From Deroplatys truncata (Eukaryota; Arthropoda; Insecta; Mantodea; Mantidae), in contig CM060988.1 in assembly GCA_030765065.1 (NCBI GenBank), forward strand, positions 195,236,565 through 195,300,564: DNA of 64,000 nucleotides, in the 5' to 3' direction. The position numbers and the translations under genes were made by a program. The notes beneath the pieces were generated by a model, which worked only from the letters and a program-made list of their open reading frames with translations, made no database searches and was not told the origin of the DNA. Shown here piece by piece: positions 1 through 10,914 of this stretch. The stretch's first letter is position 1. Every line of letters begins with the position of its first letter.

Positions 1-89
1 GAAAATCAACGAAACAAGATAGAAATGTGAAATCTGCACCAAATTAAAGGAGAACTCTCAAAGTTTTGTACCCATTTAGTGCAGTTTGA

Positions 90-705
90 TGTGGCTTCCA
101 TTTGTTGCCCTACACACATCCCACACATGTTTAAGGACGTCTGATGTAACAGAGGGAATAACGTCTGTGATTCTCCGTTTTAAATTATTAACGTTGATAT
201 CTTCACTGTATACATTTGCTTCACGTAACCCCTCAAGTAAAAGTCATGGCGTCAGATCCGGGGATCATGGTGTCCATGGCCATGGCCTATCCACCGCTGG
301 GAATTGTATCCAGAAACTCATGAACAATGCTGGCATAGTGTGGAGGAGCACTGTCTTGTTGAAAAATGACACCTTCTGGAAATTGTGCCACCACAGTCTG
401 CTCCGCAAAGAAAAATGGGCCTATCACTGTGTCATACATCAGGCCATACCACACGTTCACTTTAGGAGTGTTACGTTCATACTCAATGTAGGCACGAGGA
501 TTTTCAGCAGCCCATATGTGGACATTATGGTGATGAACATGTCCACAGACATGGAATGTCGTCTCATCGCTAAACACAATCTTCTGCAGAAATCGTTCGT
601 CTTTGTCGTCTAATGAAGCATATCTGTAGCAAACGCAAATCGTTTGGGTCTATCCGCCAGTTTTATAGTGTGCAACAGCTGCAACTTGTAACCCGAAAAA
701 TGTAG
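90..705 (-). pseudogene. IS630-type transposase, C-terminal catalytic half
   Basis: The longest open part is 287-577. Catalytic blocks of a DD(D/E) transposase are visible: SDETTFHVCG (first Asp), FQQDSAPPHY (second Asp) and, after a frame change, DFYLRGYV, the usual context of the third acidic block. Such enzymes cut and paste their own element at TA sites. Frame changes near 285 and in the last ~200 bases make it inactive. The upstream part of the same protein resumes beyond the repeat at 709-1,600. Confidence 0.75.
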
Positions 706-708
706 ACC

Positions 709-1600
709 TTTTTACTTTCTCTACTACGTATAGTAAGTAGGGGAAGTATTGCATTCCACCCAAAAATTCAATACCGAGATTTCACCGGTAATACATGTTT
801 TGAGACCCCCTGAATCCAAAAAAAGCATTTTTGGAAATATGTCCATGTGTGTGTCTGTGAACAGCATAACTCAGAAACGAACAGTCAGATAAACACCAAA
901 CTTGGTATTTAGGTTCAGTACCTTCCAAGGATGTGACACGAAGGTTTTCAAGAAAATCCCCCCACCCCAGAGTACCCTTTACATGGAAGATTTTTCGAAA
1001 ATTTTAATTTTCTCAAAAATGGCTCTAACGATTTTGATTAAAATATCATATGTTTAAGATATTTTTATGACAAATAAAATGTATATCTTGAATTTTCTGG
1101 GAATGTCTCCAAAAGTATTCTTTATTGTGAACGACTTTTGCATAGCTGGTAAACCATAAGAGATAGACAAAATTTTACTTCACAAATAATGTAGATCGTG
1201 TTAAAATACACAATTTATGTCATATACATTTTTTTTGTTGAGTGAACCATTTTCGAGATATTACTTGTTATTCCCTTAAATTTTTCAATACTTATTTTCT
1301 CAAATGGGAATTCGTTATTCATTTTTTTGTCTTGTATATGCAAAGAGTATTAATCTGTGGCAAAGGGAATGGTGCTGCACCTAGCAACCAGCTATTAAGA
1401 GATATGTCTATGCTTAAAAGCTACTGTATTTCTATATTGCCCTTGTAAATATATATTCCCCTTACATCTACAAGAAAATTAGCAATAAGATAGAGTCTGC
1501 AAATGTTTATCTCGATTAACATGAAGCATATGGAGAATAAGCGTTTGTATAAATAGTTTGTACAAGAGTAGAGAAAGTCATGTGAGTGTAACACATCAGA
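709..1600 (-). mobile_element. 0.85-kb hairpin-ended repeat (Helitron/Helentron-like), full copy
   Basis: A full-length copy in reverse orientation. It starts with the T-run and ACTTTCTCTACTACGTATAG end and finishes with GTGTAACACATCAGA followed by a T-run. It interrupts an IS630 transposase. Open frames inside it recur in every copy on both strands and are not treated as genes. Confidence 0.85.
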
Positions 1601-1606
1601 TTTTTT

Positions 1607-1985
1607 AACATCTTATGAACTGTGGTCTTGCATAAGTGTAATTGTCGAGCACATGCACACACAGATTTTTTTTAGGGCTCCTTATTAGCACTCCCATATA
1701 GCCTCTACAGACTCGTCACCTGTTCGATGGCCTACCAGAACGGGTTTGTCCAACAAACTGCCGGTATCCTTCAACTGCTTATCCCACCGAGTAATGTTAT
1801 TCCTATTTGGTGGTGCTTCGTTGTACACACCATTATATTCACGTTGCACTTTGGTCACGGATTCGAATTTGGCAAACCACAGAACACACTAAACTCTCCT
1901 CTGTACTGCCCACATCTTGACTAGTGTAGCATGAGCTGATCCACTGCTGCACAGTGCGTGGTGTTGCGTCATCACCTGTGTGCAC
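1607..1985 (-). pseudogene. IS630-type transposase, N-terminal DNA-binding half
   Basis: Reading the minus strand down from about 1,985 gives frames that start with a MWAV-like stretch, then a helix-turn-helix-like region and a basic stretch ending in words such as KTTVHKM just before the inserted repeat. The order and spacing suit the N-terminal part of the transposase whose catalytic half lies at 90-705. Several frameshifts and a stop are present. The assignment rests on position and the shared TIR frame more than on motif strength. Confidence 0.5.
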
Positions 1986-2080
1986 ACGCTTGCGCATCAT
2001 ACTACAGAAACTTGGAGAATTTTCTTTTTATTTGGTGAAGGTTTTACATTTATATCTTGTTTCGTTGCTTTTCAGTGACT

Positions 2081-2394
2081 TGTCAAAACTGCACCATGAC
2101 TTTATGGACACACAACATTTTATAGTGGAAATCTGTACCGCATTCATATTAAGTCTTTATTTATTGGTACACACGTTCAAATGAAAAATGATTATGTAAC
2201 TTTAAAGTTTGTCATCCTTATTTATTTCATCCTTTGGGAAACAACTTACATTGTTTTTCGGACACATCAGGATTGGATATGTAGAACTTTTATATTACAG
2301 CAAGTGATACTAAAATAATTACATGTTAGTTTCTTTACAAAAATACTATGTCACAGGATAACAAAATTAAATAATCTGTGTACTTTATTTATAT
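2081..2394. other. unassigned stretch
   Basis: AT-rich sequence between the right TIR of the IS630 element and a LINE tail. No motif or repeat partner was recognised. Confidence 0.4.
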
Positions 2395-2870
2395 GATTAT
2401 TGAAAACATAGTTCATTTAGATAGTCATTTATATGTAAATATTGCCTTTTTAGAAGTAGCTTTCTTAGTTTACATTTAAAAGATTCTTTATTTAAGTTTT
2501 TTATTGAAGTATCTAGTTTGTTATGCATTAAGATACCCAGATGGGAAATGCTTGCTAGGCTTTTTATAAGCCTGTGGCTATCAAAGTGTAAGTTATTGAG
2601 ATTTCTTGTGTTGTAGTTATGATACTCCGAGTTCTTTTGAAATATAGTTATATTATTATGATTGAAGTTTAAGGTTTCAAGAATATATAGGCATAGGATA
2701 GGCAAAACTTTAAGTTCATTGAATATGTATCTACTTGGTCGTTCTTATGGATACCTTCAGAATTGCCTTTAAAATTCTTTTTTGGATTGTGAGAATATGT
2801 GTTGCTTTTGGAGAGGAACCCCAAAGGAGATGCCATAGCTAATTTGGGACTCAACGCAGCTGTGATGCAC
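2395..2870 (-). pseudogene. non-LTR retrotransposon reverse transcriptase, C-terminal tail
   Basis: The minus-strand frames 2,870-2,710 and 2,705-2,397 join through a frameshift. The first gives SYGISFG-like and FSQSKK-like words, matching the conserved YGIIFWG...QK region at the end of CR1/Jockey-type RT. The second gives LPILCLYILETL and YHNYNTRN, the usual continuation of the same family. It ends near 2,397. The palm domain and everything upstream is missing, so this is a 5'-truncated, decayed copy. A relative with the matching upstream part is at 16,040-17,217. Confidence 0.7.
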
Positions 2871-3063
2871 TATCACAAACCACAGCTGTCCTACATCAAA
2901 GTGTTCCTATACCATCCCTCTGTAACATCTTAAAATTATTGTTTGAATTCTATACATAGTTCACTTTTGGAATTCTTCGTTAATATTATTATTTGGAAAA
3001 TTTACCATAAAATTTTGCACAAACTTTTCACAGTTTGCACAAATGTAAATCTTCATTTATGCA

Positions 3064-3904
3064 TTTTTACTTTCTCTACTACGTATAGTAAGTAGGGGAA
3101 GTATTGTATTCCACCCAAAAATTTGATACCAAGATTTCACCGGAAATACATGTTTTGAGGTCCCCTGAATCAAAAAAAAAGCATTTTTGGAAACATGTCC
3201 GTGTGTGTGTGTGTGTGAACAGCATAACTCGGAAACGAACAGTCGGATAAACACCAAACTTGGTATTTATGTTCAGTATCTTCCAGAGATGCGACATGAA
3301 GGTTTTCAAGAAAATCCCCCCACCCCAGATTACCCTTTACATGGAACATTTTTCGAAAATTTTAATTTTCTCAAAAACGGTTCTAACGATTTTGATTAAA
3401 ATATCATATGATTAAGATATTTTTATGACAAATGAAATGTATATCTCGAATTTTTTGGGAATGTCTCCAAAAGTATTCTTCATTGTGAATGACTTTTGCA
3501 TAACTGGTAAACCATAAGAAACAGACAAAATTTTACTACACAAAAAATGTAGATTGCGTTAAAATACACAATTTATGTAATATACATTTTTTTTTTGTTG
3601 AGTGAACCATTTTCGAGATATTGCTTGTTATTCCCTTAAATTTTCCAATACTTATACTTTTTCTCAAATTTATTATTCATTTTTTTTTATGTCCTGGACA
3701 TGCAAAGAGGATAGAATGCGCCACATAGCAACCAGCTCTTAAAATATTTGACTATCGCTTAAAGCCTACCAATTCCCCTTGCACCTACAAGAAAATTAGC
3801 AATAAGATTAACATCTCGATTAACATGAAGCATATGGAGAATAAGCGTTTGTAAAAATAGTTTGTACAAGAGTAGAGAAGGTCATGTGAGTGTAACACAT
3901 CAGA
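3064..3904 (-). mobile_element. 0.85-kb hairpin-ended repeat, full copy
   Basis: Full copy in reverse orientation. The flanks (TTTATGCATTTTT before, TTTTTATGAAATG after) suggest insertion into a T-run with no other target duplication. It holds a short GT microsatellite at about 3,200-3,220. Confidence 0.85.
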
Positions 3905-4495
3905 TTTTTATGAAATGATTTCATTATGTAGCTAAATGTTTCTCTTTAGTTGTGGTTCTATCTGCTCCAGAACTTTTATGTTGAATGTTTCAGGTGGCGC
4001 TGCACAGATTTCGCTTTCCCTCATTTGCCTGTTTGTTGTGAGTGCTTTCCAAGTGCTGTAACAGTCTCCATGGTTATTCATTTAACAAGTGAGCAATATG
4101 TGCCTGAATTTTTTTTTTTTTTTTTATAGTGATATTTAGGCTGCAAGTGCACAATCAAAATGTCAATAATGTTTGCCTGTTTTGAAGTTTGCTGCAAGTG
4201 CACAATCAAAATGTCAACAATATTTGCCTGTTTTGAAGTTAACTTCGTAAACAGCATGATGCAATTGCTGTCAACTTCTTTATGTCCTCCATGCGCTAAT
4301 GACTTTGTGTGTATCCTCATCTATTGTAGAGAGTGATGCATTTATTTAATAAGCTTTTATATTTTTTAATATTTGCAGAATCTGATCAACAAGTCTTTCA
4401 AAATTATTGACTGAACAAACAGTTCCTGTACATCTCTGGCTTGATGTTGAAATAAGAAACTTTATTAATTTCATTGAATGAAGTTTATAATAATG
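3905..4495. other. mostly unique sequence with a short tandem duplication
   Basis: A 51-base unit starting GCTGCAAGTGCACAATCAA occurs twice in tandem at about 4,139-4,242, next to a 17-T run at about 4,110. Nothing else was recognised. Confidence 0.55.
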
Positions 4496-4660
4496 TAGCA
4501 ATTATTTTTATCACACAACTTCGCTTACACTTTTTAAAACTGGAACATGTTTTAAGAGCTTTCGTTCTCAACCTTAGCTGGAGGTAGCTCTTGAAACATG
4601 TCCTAGTTTTAAAAAGTATAAGCCAAGTTGCGGGACAAAAATTGACTCAAATAATTGCTA
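4496..4660. mobile_element. short hairpin MITE-like element
   Basis: Near-palindromic, about 165 bases. The termini TAGCAATTATTT and AAATAATTGCTA are a perfect 12-base inverted repeat. The arms continue with imperfect pairing through the CTTTTTAAAACTGGAACATG and CATGTCCTAGTTTTAAAAAG blocks. There is no coding capacity. Confidence 0.65.
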
Positions 4661-4956
4661 GATTAAAAAAAAAAGAACTTTATGTTAATTATTGAAACAA
4701 ATTTATATCTGTAATGCTCTGTTTCTAGTAATTTTAGGTAACTTAATTTTTAAGAGCTCAATGGCAGGATATAAAGCTATTTTAGTTTGTGATCTACTTA
4801 TCAGTGTTCCTGTGATCTTATTCTGGTGTTCTTGAAGGTTCTGTAATGTTTTGACAGTTTCATGGAACTATTTAGTGGAAGTTATAACCAAGAACTGAAC
4901 ATTTAGATATTCTGAGAATTTACATTATAGTAAGAAGGTATAATACTTAATTTCAG

Positions 4957-5234
4957 TATTGTTCCATACTTACCTAAAAATTTTAGTTCATGGTCTGGCC
5001 AGTAGAAGATGCTTTGTGGCTATTGTAATTCATGCAGACAATCCTGAAGATCCGCCAATATTGGAGCAGCAAATACTGCAAGATCAAATGGTTTTATTAT
5101 TAAAATGGGCATGTATTCTTAATAACCATACAGCAGGAGATGAAATTAATATTCAAAGGTGTGATTTAACAAAAGAAAGAAAAATAGAAATGAGTATTAG
5201 GCAAGCAGAGGCTGTAGTGAGAAACAGGAAATAA
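4957..5234 (+). CDS. possible 3' terminal exon of an unidentified host gene
   Basis: An open frame runs from a plausible acceptor (TTTCAG at 4,951-4,956, preceded by a branch-point-like TACTTAAT) to a TAA at 5,232-5,234, about 92 codons. A second possible acceptor is TTTTAG at 4,981-4,986, in the same frame. The protein starts with a mildly hydrophobic piece (LASRRCFVAIVIHADNPEDP) and ends in a charged, helix-prone tail (DLTKERKIEMSIRQAEAVV). Codon use and composition look protein-like and no repeat copy was found elsewhere in the window. No family was recognised. It would need upstream exons, which were not found; they may lie before the window. A chance frame cannot be excluded. Confidence 0.4.
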
Positions 5235-6899
5235 ACAGGGTCCTGTAGTTTTGAGATATGCCCGAGATTAGGTGTAGCACAGTAAATGGGGTCAGAGAGA
5301 ACTTTGGATGCTGGACTAAATTAACAATTGCTATTTTCACAGAATATGCTTCATGGGTTGGCAGCTTCTTCTGTGCACGCGCAGCAATAACAAAATGGAG
5401 TACTTTGTTTACTTTTCACTATGATTTTGGTATAACAGAAAGTGTCTTAAAAAGGGATGGTGGGTGGGTTACAGTCTACTAAGTGTTCACATCTCCTCCT
5501 AAAGCTACCATTATATACCTTTTTGTTGCCAAAGCCACAATTTATTATAGCTATTATTAGGTAAGTATGGAACCCTTAATTTTGTAACTTTCAGGAACTG
5601 ATTACTGAGGCTTAGAAATCACGCAATCAGTATTATAATTTTTATATGAAAGAACTAAGCACAAAATTTCATTTTTACTATCACGTCTCTGTTAAAATCT
5701 GGAAGCTATCTTTGATCAGGAAACTTCAAACATTTGAAATTATATTAGATTACCATACTGGCCCTAATATAAGATGGCTTCACTTATAAGATGACCCTGA
5801 ATTTTTGGAAGGTTTTCTTAAGAAAAATTACTAAATAATGAATGCAATTGGAAAATTCACAATATATTGAAAACCCCTAATTTCATTTCTCCTGCACAAA
5901 TTCAGTGAGAAGCATATCAATTTTGTGAAATTTTCTTATCTTTGGTCCTCTGAATGCTTCCTTGTCATGTAAGCTTTCTGCCGATGTTGTAGATTACACT
6001 CGGAAACAATGAACTTCATTCCAGCCCATACGTTATTGCCTTGTTTTGCCTTATGCAAAACTAGTAATTTAAAGTTCATGTCATAAATTCTTTTCTCTCC
6101 TCTATTCAACTTAAGCAATGAAGACACTGTTTTCTACATTCTCTACTATGACTGGAATGCTGACCAAAACTGAATATATTAACGCAATGGTGCCAAGCGA
6201 AACAACAATACAATCATGTTGGAAGAAATCATCAAAGCTCAAGAAATTCTGGTTTACTTGTGACCTAGAGTTTGGCTACAAAGTACATGTTGACTCCCAG
6301 TACTCAAGGAAATACAGTGCTTAATGAAAATGAGTCTCTTTAAATATCAGGCTGCACATATACGATGATTATGTTATTTAAAAACACATTTTAAGATAAA
6401 ATATATAGTCTTATATTCGGGCCAATACAGTATTTATGTATTCATTAAAAACCATTTGAATAAGTCACTCAAAATTAGAGAAATCTAACAAAGAATGATG
6501 TGCCTGTAATATAACATTATGAAGAGCAGAATTCTTTAAATAATTTGCAACAGATTGTAACTCTGCAGTCATATGAAAACCACAGAAATAAACATAATGC
6601 AAAATTGAGGAATGGAATTCTCAAAGGTGACAAAACATTACTTTTTAGTGCAATACTTCGATATTGGATTATGGCTGGTATCACTATATACACGTAACAC
6701 ATGCATACACTGCATGCCTTTTATTGACTTCAGCACATAATAAAGAACAAATAACATGGTGCTTTACTTATTTTTATGAATATATGACATATTTTGTCAC
6801 TTTTGTTCCTTATTACTGACATTCAGAAGTCGCATCGCATGCATCTCAGCCGTGGCATTATGGGAACGTGGTTGCATTGTCTTTCCACTGCCAACATTT

Positions 6900-7110
6900 G
6901 AAATCCTAACATAGCTGAAAACACGATTTAGGGCCCTCAGCCTCAAGGTGTAGCCAAGGGATTGAGGGTCCTCAGCCTCAAAGCGTAGCCAAGGAATGCT
7001 TTATAGAAGGAGAGGATGTAGCCGAGGGATCTGCATGTCTAAAACTTGAATGATTCATGTTGGCAGCAATTCCTTCCAAAGTTGCCAAAAATGACTGTAT
7101 AAGAATGACC
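6900..7110 (+). repeat. dispersed repeat family A, copy 1
   Basis: Shares ordered blocks with 37,305-37,510 (same strand) and 35,690-35,880 (opposite strand): ACATAGCTGAAAACACGAT, CCCTCAGCCTCAA, GTAGCCGAGGGATCTG and CAGCAATTCCTTCCAAA. The CTCAGCCTCAA...GTAGCCAAGG block is duplicated locally. No coding potential or clear termini. Confidence 0.7.
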
Positions 7111-7533
7111 GCATAAAAGGATGGGAGGACGGGAAATATTTTAACCCGGAAGCAACATCTACTACACCAAAACGTTTCTCATTAATCAAGAATTACTATG
7201 GATAGCAAAAACCCTGATTTCATAAGTTAAAAGCTTCTATTTCCTCCATAATCCAATATCGAAGTAACTCTCTTTATAGTTATAAATAATATATTTTTTC
7301 ATTAAGTACTTTCACTGGTTCTTATACAAGAACTATATCAAGCTACAGTACTGTTACCATACTATTTACCATATTAAGAATATGTAAATAACATTGAGCT
7401 AAAAACCATATAAATTAGTATTTAAATCTGAAATTAGGAAAAATGTTGATCTCGCATTTGGATTTCCTCTGAAAGGTGCTATTCACAACTATAACTAAAA
7501 TGCCTTTATCATATTTATATAATTTGGCACTAG

Positions 7534-7722
7534 TAAACCTTGAATGTTGCTGAAATCAAACCTGCCAACATTAACAGAGTTAATCTCCATATCATCAGTG
7601 ATTTTATCAATGTGGCGGTTAAGACTTTTCAAGAGGCTATGGCTGCTGGAATGCCAGTGCCATCTATCGCCATTGGTTACAACTTGATGATGAACCGGAA
7701 CAGTGCTTTTGACTTGGCTTAA
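7534..7722 (+). pseudogene. possible decayed coding exon, weakly BPI/LBP-like
   Basis: An uninterrupted frame of about 60 codons ends in TAA at 7,720-7,722. It includes INRVNLHIISDFINVAVKTF and AAGMPVPSI. The pattern of an aliphatic/FIN segment followed by a small-residue GMP(V/L)P motif resembles the C-terminal part of BPI/LBP-type lipid-binding proteins. An AG acceptor is present at 7,532-7,533, but the in-frame codon right after it is TAA, so it cannot be spliced simply in this frame. The similarity is weak, and a broken exon or a chance frame are both possible. Confidence 0.25.
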
Positions 7723-10163
7723 AGCACCTTTCTGAGGAAATATCTAAATTTTGTAAATTTTAAGAATTCCAGCCCTCACTTATGTAGTTATAGCATTATA
7801 ACTCAAAATGAGTACTAGTTTTTGGATTTCAAGGCATTTGAAATTGCTATCTTACAAATTAATTAACAGAGGTTATGCTAATTTGATTTAACATGTCATC
7901 TTTGGTACAATTTGGCCTTGATTTTTCTTACATTCTGTAATCTCAGACTTAAACCTGTTTAAAAACTAATAGGTATGCATAATAGATGGCTAACATACAG
8001 TCAGCATTTAGACTTTTAATAACTGATCTCTGACTCAACAAATTAGGAAACTGTTTTTAATATTAAAATGAAATAAATTTTACAGTAAATTGCATATTTT
8101 TCTACAATAATTATATATACTGAAAATAACAGTTAAGCCTGATGTACAATTGCCTGGGAACAGGAAAAACTCCTCTCTCTTTTCAAAATATGAGCATGCA
8201 CAATCAACAGGAAGGTTTCTGGAGCCCGGGAACATCTATGGGAAGTTTCATGCTTCCTCTTCCCAATCATAGCCTACTTTATGGTCATTGTGCATAGTTA
8301 TCTTTATTGTAGAAGATAGTCAAGGAAGCTATGACCCAATAACAGGTTTGGTAAAACCTTGGTAGCTGTAGTGCTTCCATTTCAGTTTCATTTCTGCTGT
8401 CAATAGCAGCATTTAGTTTAAGAATTGCAAATGTTACTTATCTTCTTTTAAAAATGTTAACCATATTATATTTCAAAGTTGGCTAACCTACTTTCAGACA
8501 ACAAAGAACCATTGGTTGTTTTTAAACAAATGCTGTCTAAGTGTGCAAAATGAATTTTACACTTTTTATCAATATATACTCCAGATACTTTCTGGCTTCC
8601 ATCCTCAGTTTGTTGCGAGTTAAAAGGTCGCAGTGCTCAAGGCTTTCACTTTCTCTTCCGATTTATTTGGACTAACCTTAATTGAGGTTAGGTTTGCTGT
8701 ATCCTGTTCCCATTCTTGCTTGATTGTCCATGATATCTAACCTTTCTTGGCCATTCTTGTTTTGGTTCTCACTTTTGTTTCCATTCTCAGGCTTCTGTGC
8801 AACAGCCTTTAACATGTTTAACTACATGCTTGCCAGCTTTTATAGTTTGTTCATAAAATATACAACAGCAGAGGTCATTTTATGACTTTATGGGCGGATT
8901 TAAAGTATTTCACCACAGACATGACAAAGTGTTATATTCTATTGCATTATGCTGTAACTTAATATTACTAGTTGAATGTACTGTGCTAATTGGTGTTCAG
9001 TGCTATGATAGACCAGAGCTTATCTTTTTGTGCAGCCTTCATCGTGATCATGGTTCCTCTTCACTGGATTGCAACAAAATACATAGCATGTAAATTCAAA
9101 ATTTGATTGCACCACTAGTGACCTCTGGTAAATGATGAGCATTAAATGGGCATGGACATTCAGTAATGGATGATGTGAATTGTAAAGTCAACTCCCTCAT
9201 GTAAATGATTTATCATATTCGTATTCTATGTACTGTGGGATATAAGCCTCCCCTTTATCATGACTTTGTTTATAATTAATGTTATGAAGAGGAAAGTATG
9301 GACTAGGAAGTGGTGTTGTTTGCTTTAATACATGTTTATTGTGGTACCAGAAGAATTTCAGCATGTACAACACAGAGAAACAGTACTACCAGGTCTTCAA
9401 GGATTTTTATAAAATGGAATTTCCGTTTGTTTTACATGTAATTTTTGTACATTTACTGCACTGAAAATTTTACACATTGTAAAATTATTATGCTTTGCTA
9501 GTTGAGAGAAGGTTTTATGGGTTTCAATTTTGGTAAGTTGGCAAGTATGTAACTATTGTACGACGCCCAGCTCTGTATCTATAAGAGGTGCAAGAGAAAT
9601 ATGATGTAATAACTATAGGGGAATTAAAACTGGGATTGATAGACTGTTATTTGCTGCTGTTGTAATAGCAATGGCCAATAGGAGAAACTGCGTTAGGTTG
9701 GGGAGTGATCAAACACATCTGTCACATGTTGTTGAATTAAACATGTGCCATTAGGGCTCCTCTCCACCCTAGCCTGCTTGCATATCTTGCTCAGGCAGGA
9801 GCTGCACAGAGAATGAGCATTGGATAGTATTTTAATTGGGCTGGTTTATGAGATTGAATTGGATATCAATTGAAATTTAACTTTCCAGTTTGACATTTCA
9901 ACGAAGGTCCTTAACTACTCTAACTTTTGTATCTGAAGACAATTACTATTGAGACCATTATTATTAGTGGAATGATTGTAAATACAGTGGAAGTTGGTTA
10001 TTACGACATCCAAGGGACATTAAAAATCTTGTTATAAATGAGTGTCTTAACTAAGATTCATATTTTCAGTCTAGTGAGATGGAAAATGAAAATGAACAAA
10101 CTTAATAGCCTTGTGTTCTAAAATTTCTATTTTGCCATGGTCTGCAGCTTAAAAGCTTTGGAT

Positions 10164-10195
10164 GTTTCATCCCTGTCTGTGAGGGACATCTTCAG
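10164..10195 (-). ncRNA. hammerhead-ribozyme-like core
   Basis: The minus strand reads CTGAAGA, a short GTCCCT/AGGGAT-type stem, then GAAAC. This fits CUGANGA-stem II-GAAA. Penelope elements are known to carry hammerhead motifs in their terminal modules. Stems I and III were not fully verified. Confidence 0.45.
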
Positions 10196-10339
10196 AGATC
10201 ATCATTGTTGCGTTTTTCTCTGGATTAAAAACGTATTAAAATAGAACCAGTATATATGCTCATGGCCTGGTGAGCAGAGTCAAACAAAAGGGGTTAGGTT
10301 ATTTCTTGGCTGCATGGAGGCTACGGAGTTGAAATAGTA

Positions 10340-10645
10340 CAGGAATCCAGTTTTGGTTAAGTTTAAATCCTTGGTCTTTATTAAAATTAATGGTGTGTAT
10401 ATATTTCCATAGCCTCTGTACAAAAATGGGGGAAACTATTGCTGGTTGTAGCTAAATCCTCGACTTTATCATACTCCATGGTCATCCAGGGATAAAACGT
10501 GCTGCGCTACGGCTGACTTCTCTGTTTGTTCTAGACAGCAATTTCTTTTTTGTTCAGTTATACGTGTGTTTATACTTTGTTTTGTTGTGCCAATATATAC
10601 CTGTCTGCATGTACAAGGAATCTTGTAAACACCGGATTTAGAAAA
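10340..10645 (-). pseudogene. Penelope-like GIY-YIG endonuclease domain
   Basis: From 10,633 downward the minus strand reads GVYKIPCTCRQVYIGTTK, so both halves of the GIY-YIG motif (GVY and YIG) are intact. It continues with INTRITEQKRNC and EKSAVAQHV, typical of the Penelope endonuclease, until a TGA at 10,469-10,471. The tail resumes in other frames with YDKVEDLATTSN-like and EAMEIYTH-like words down to about 10,340. The domain nicks target DNA to prime reverse transcription. Frameshifts and the missing RT make it non-functional. Confidence 0.75.
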
Positions 10646-10882
10646 TGGTCAGGTGGATCTTTAGCTGATTTGAGAATTAGTTATTTTTGTTGTTGACATG
10701 TATATGGGTTTCATTTGTCGTTTTTCTAAAAAAAATTCCAATGTAATCTGTTATATTGTTTATGTAGGGCAAAAAAAAAAACTGTTTTTATAAGTAGAAT
10801 CATCTCTCATTCGACTTTTATTCTTTCTCGATGTGATGCCCGATCAATATCTTTCTTTTGTATATATATGATGATGAGATCT

Positions 10883-10914
10883 CTGAAGATGTCCCTCATA
10901 GACAGGGATGAAAC
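10883..10914 (+). ncRNA. hammerhead-ribozyme-like core, inverted partner
   Basis: CTGAAGA at 10,883-10,889, a stem TGTCCCT...AGGGAT, then GAAAC ending at 10,914. This is the same core as 10,164-10,195 on the opposite strand, as expected from the inverted terminal modules. Confidence 0.45.

Larger units (their letters stand above)
1..2080 (-). mobile_element. IS630/Tc1-mariner-like DNA transposon with long TIRs, split by a 0.85-kb repeat
   Basis: The first ~70 bases read as the reverse complement of 2,005-2,075. Both ends share a block containing ATCTTGTTTCGTTG and AATTTGGTG, so these are long terminal inverted repeats; the left end may lie just outside the window. Between them is a minus-strand transposase in two halves (1,985-1,607 and 708-90) interrupted at 709-1,600 by a copy of the 0.85-kb repeat, which therefore inserted later. 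TIRs this long are unusual for classical mariner but occur in IS630-type insect elements. The left limit and target duplication are not visible. Confidence 0.75.
5235..9982. other. long unique AT-rich stretch; possible 3' UTR or intergenic
   Basis: Unlike most of the window it has no copy of the 0.85-kb repeat. If the exon at 4,957-5,234 is real, this could be a very long 3' UTR reaching AATAAA at 13,244, but that is inference. Two items inside it are listed separately (6,900-7,110 and 7,534-7,722). Confidence 0.4.

Noticed and set aside
1954..2184. Possible exon after TTTCAG at 2,071-2,076 with a hydrophobic segment
   Set aside because: The acceptor-like site lies in the TIR of the IS630 element, and its splice phase does not fit the next candidate exon.
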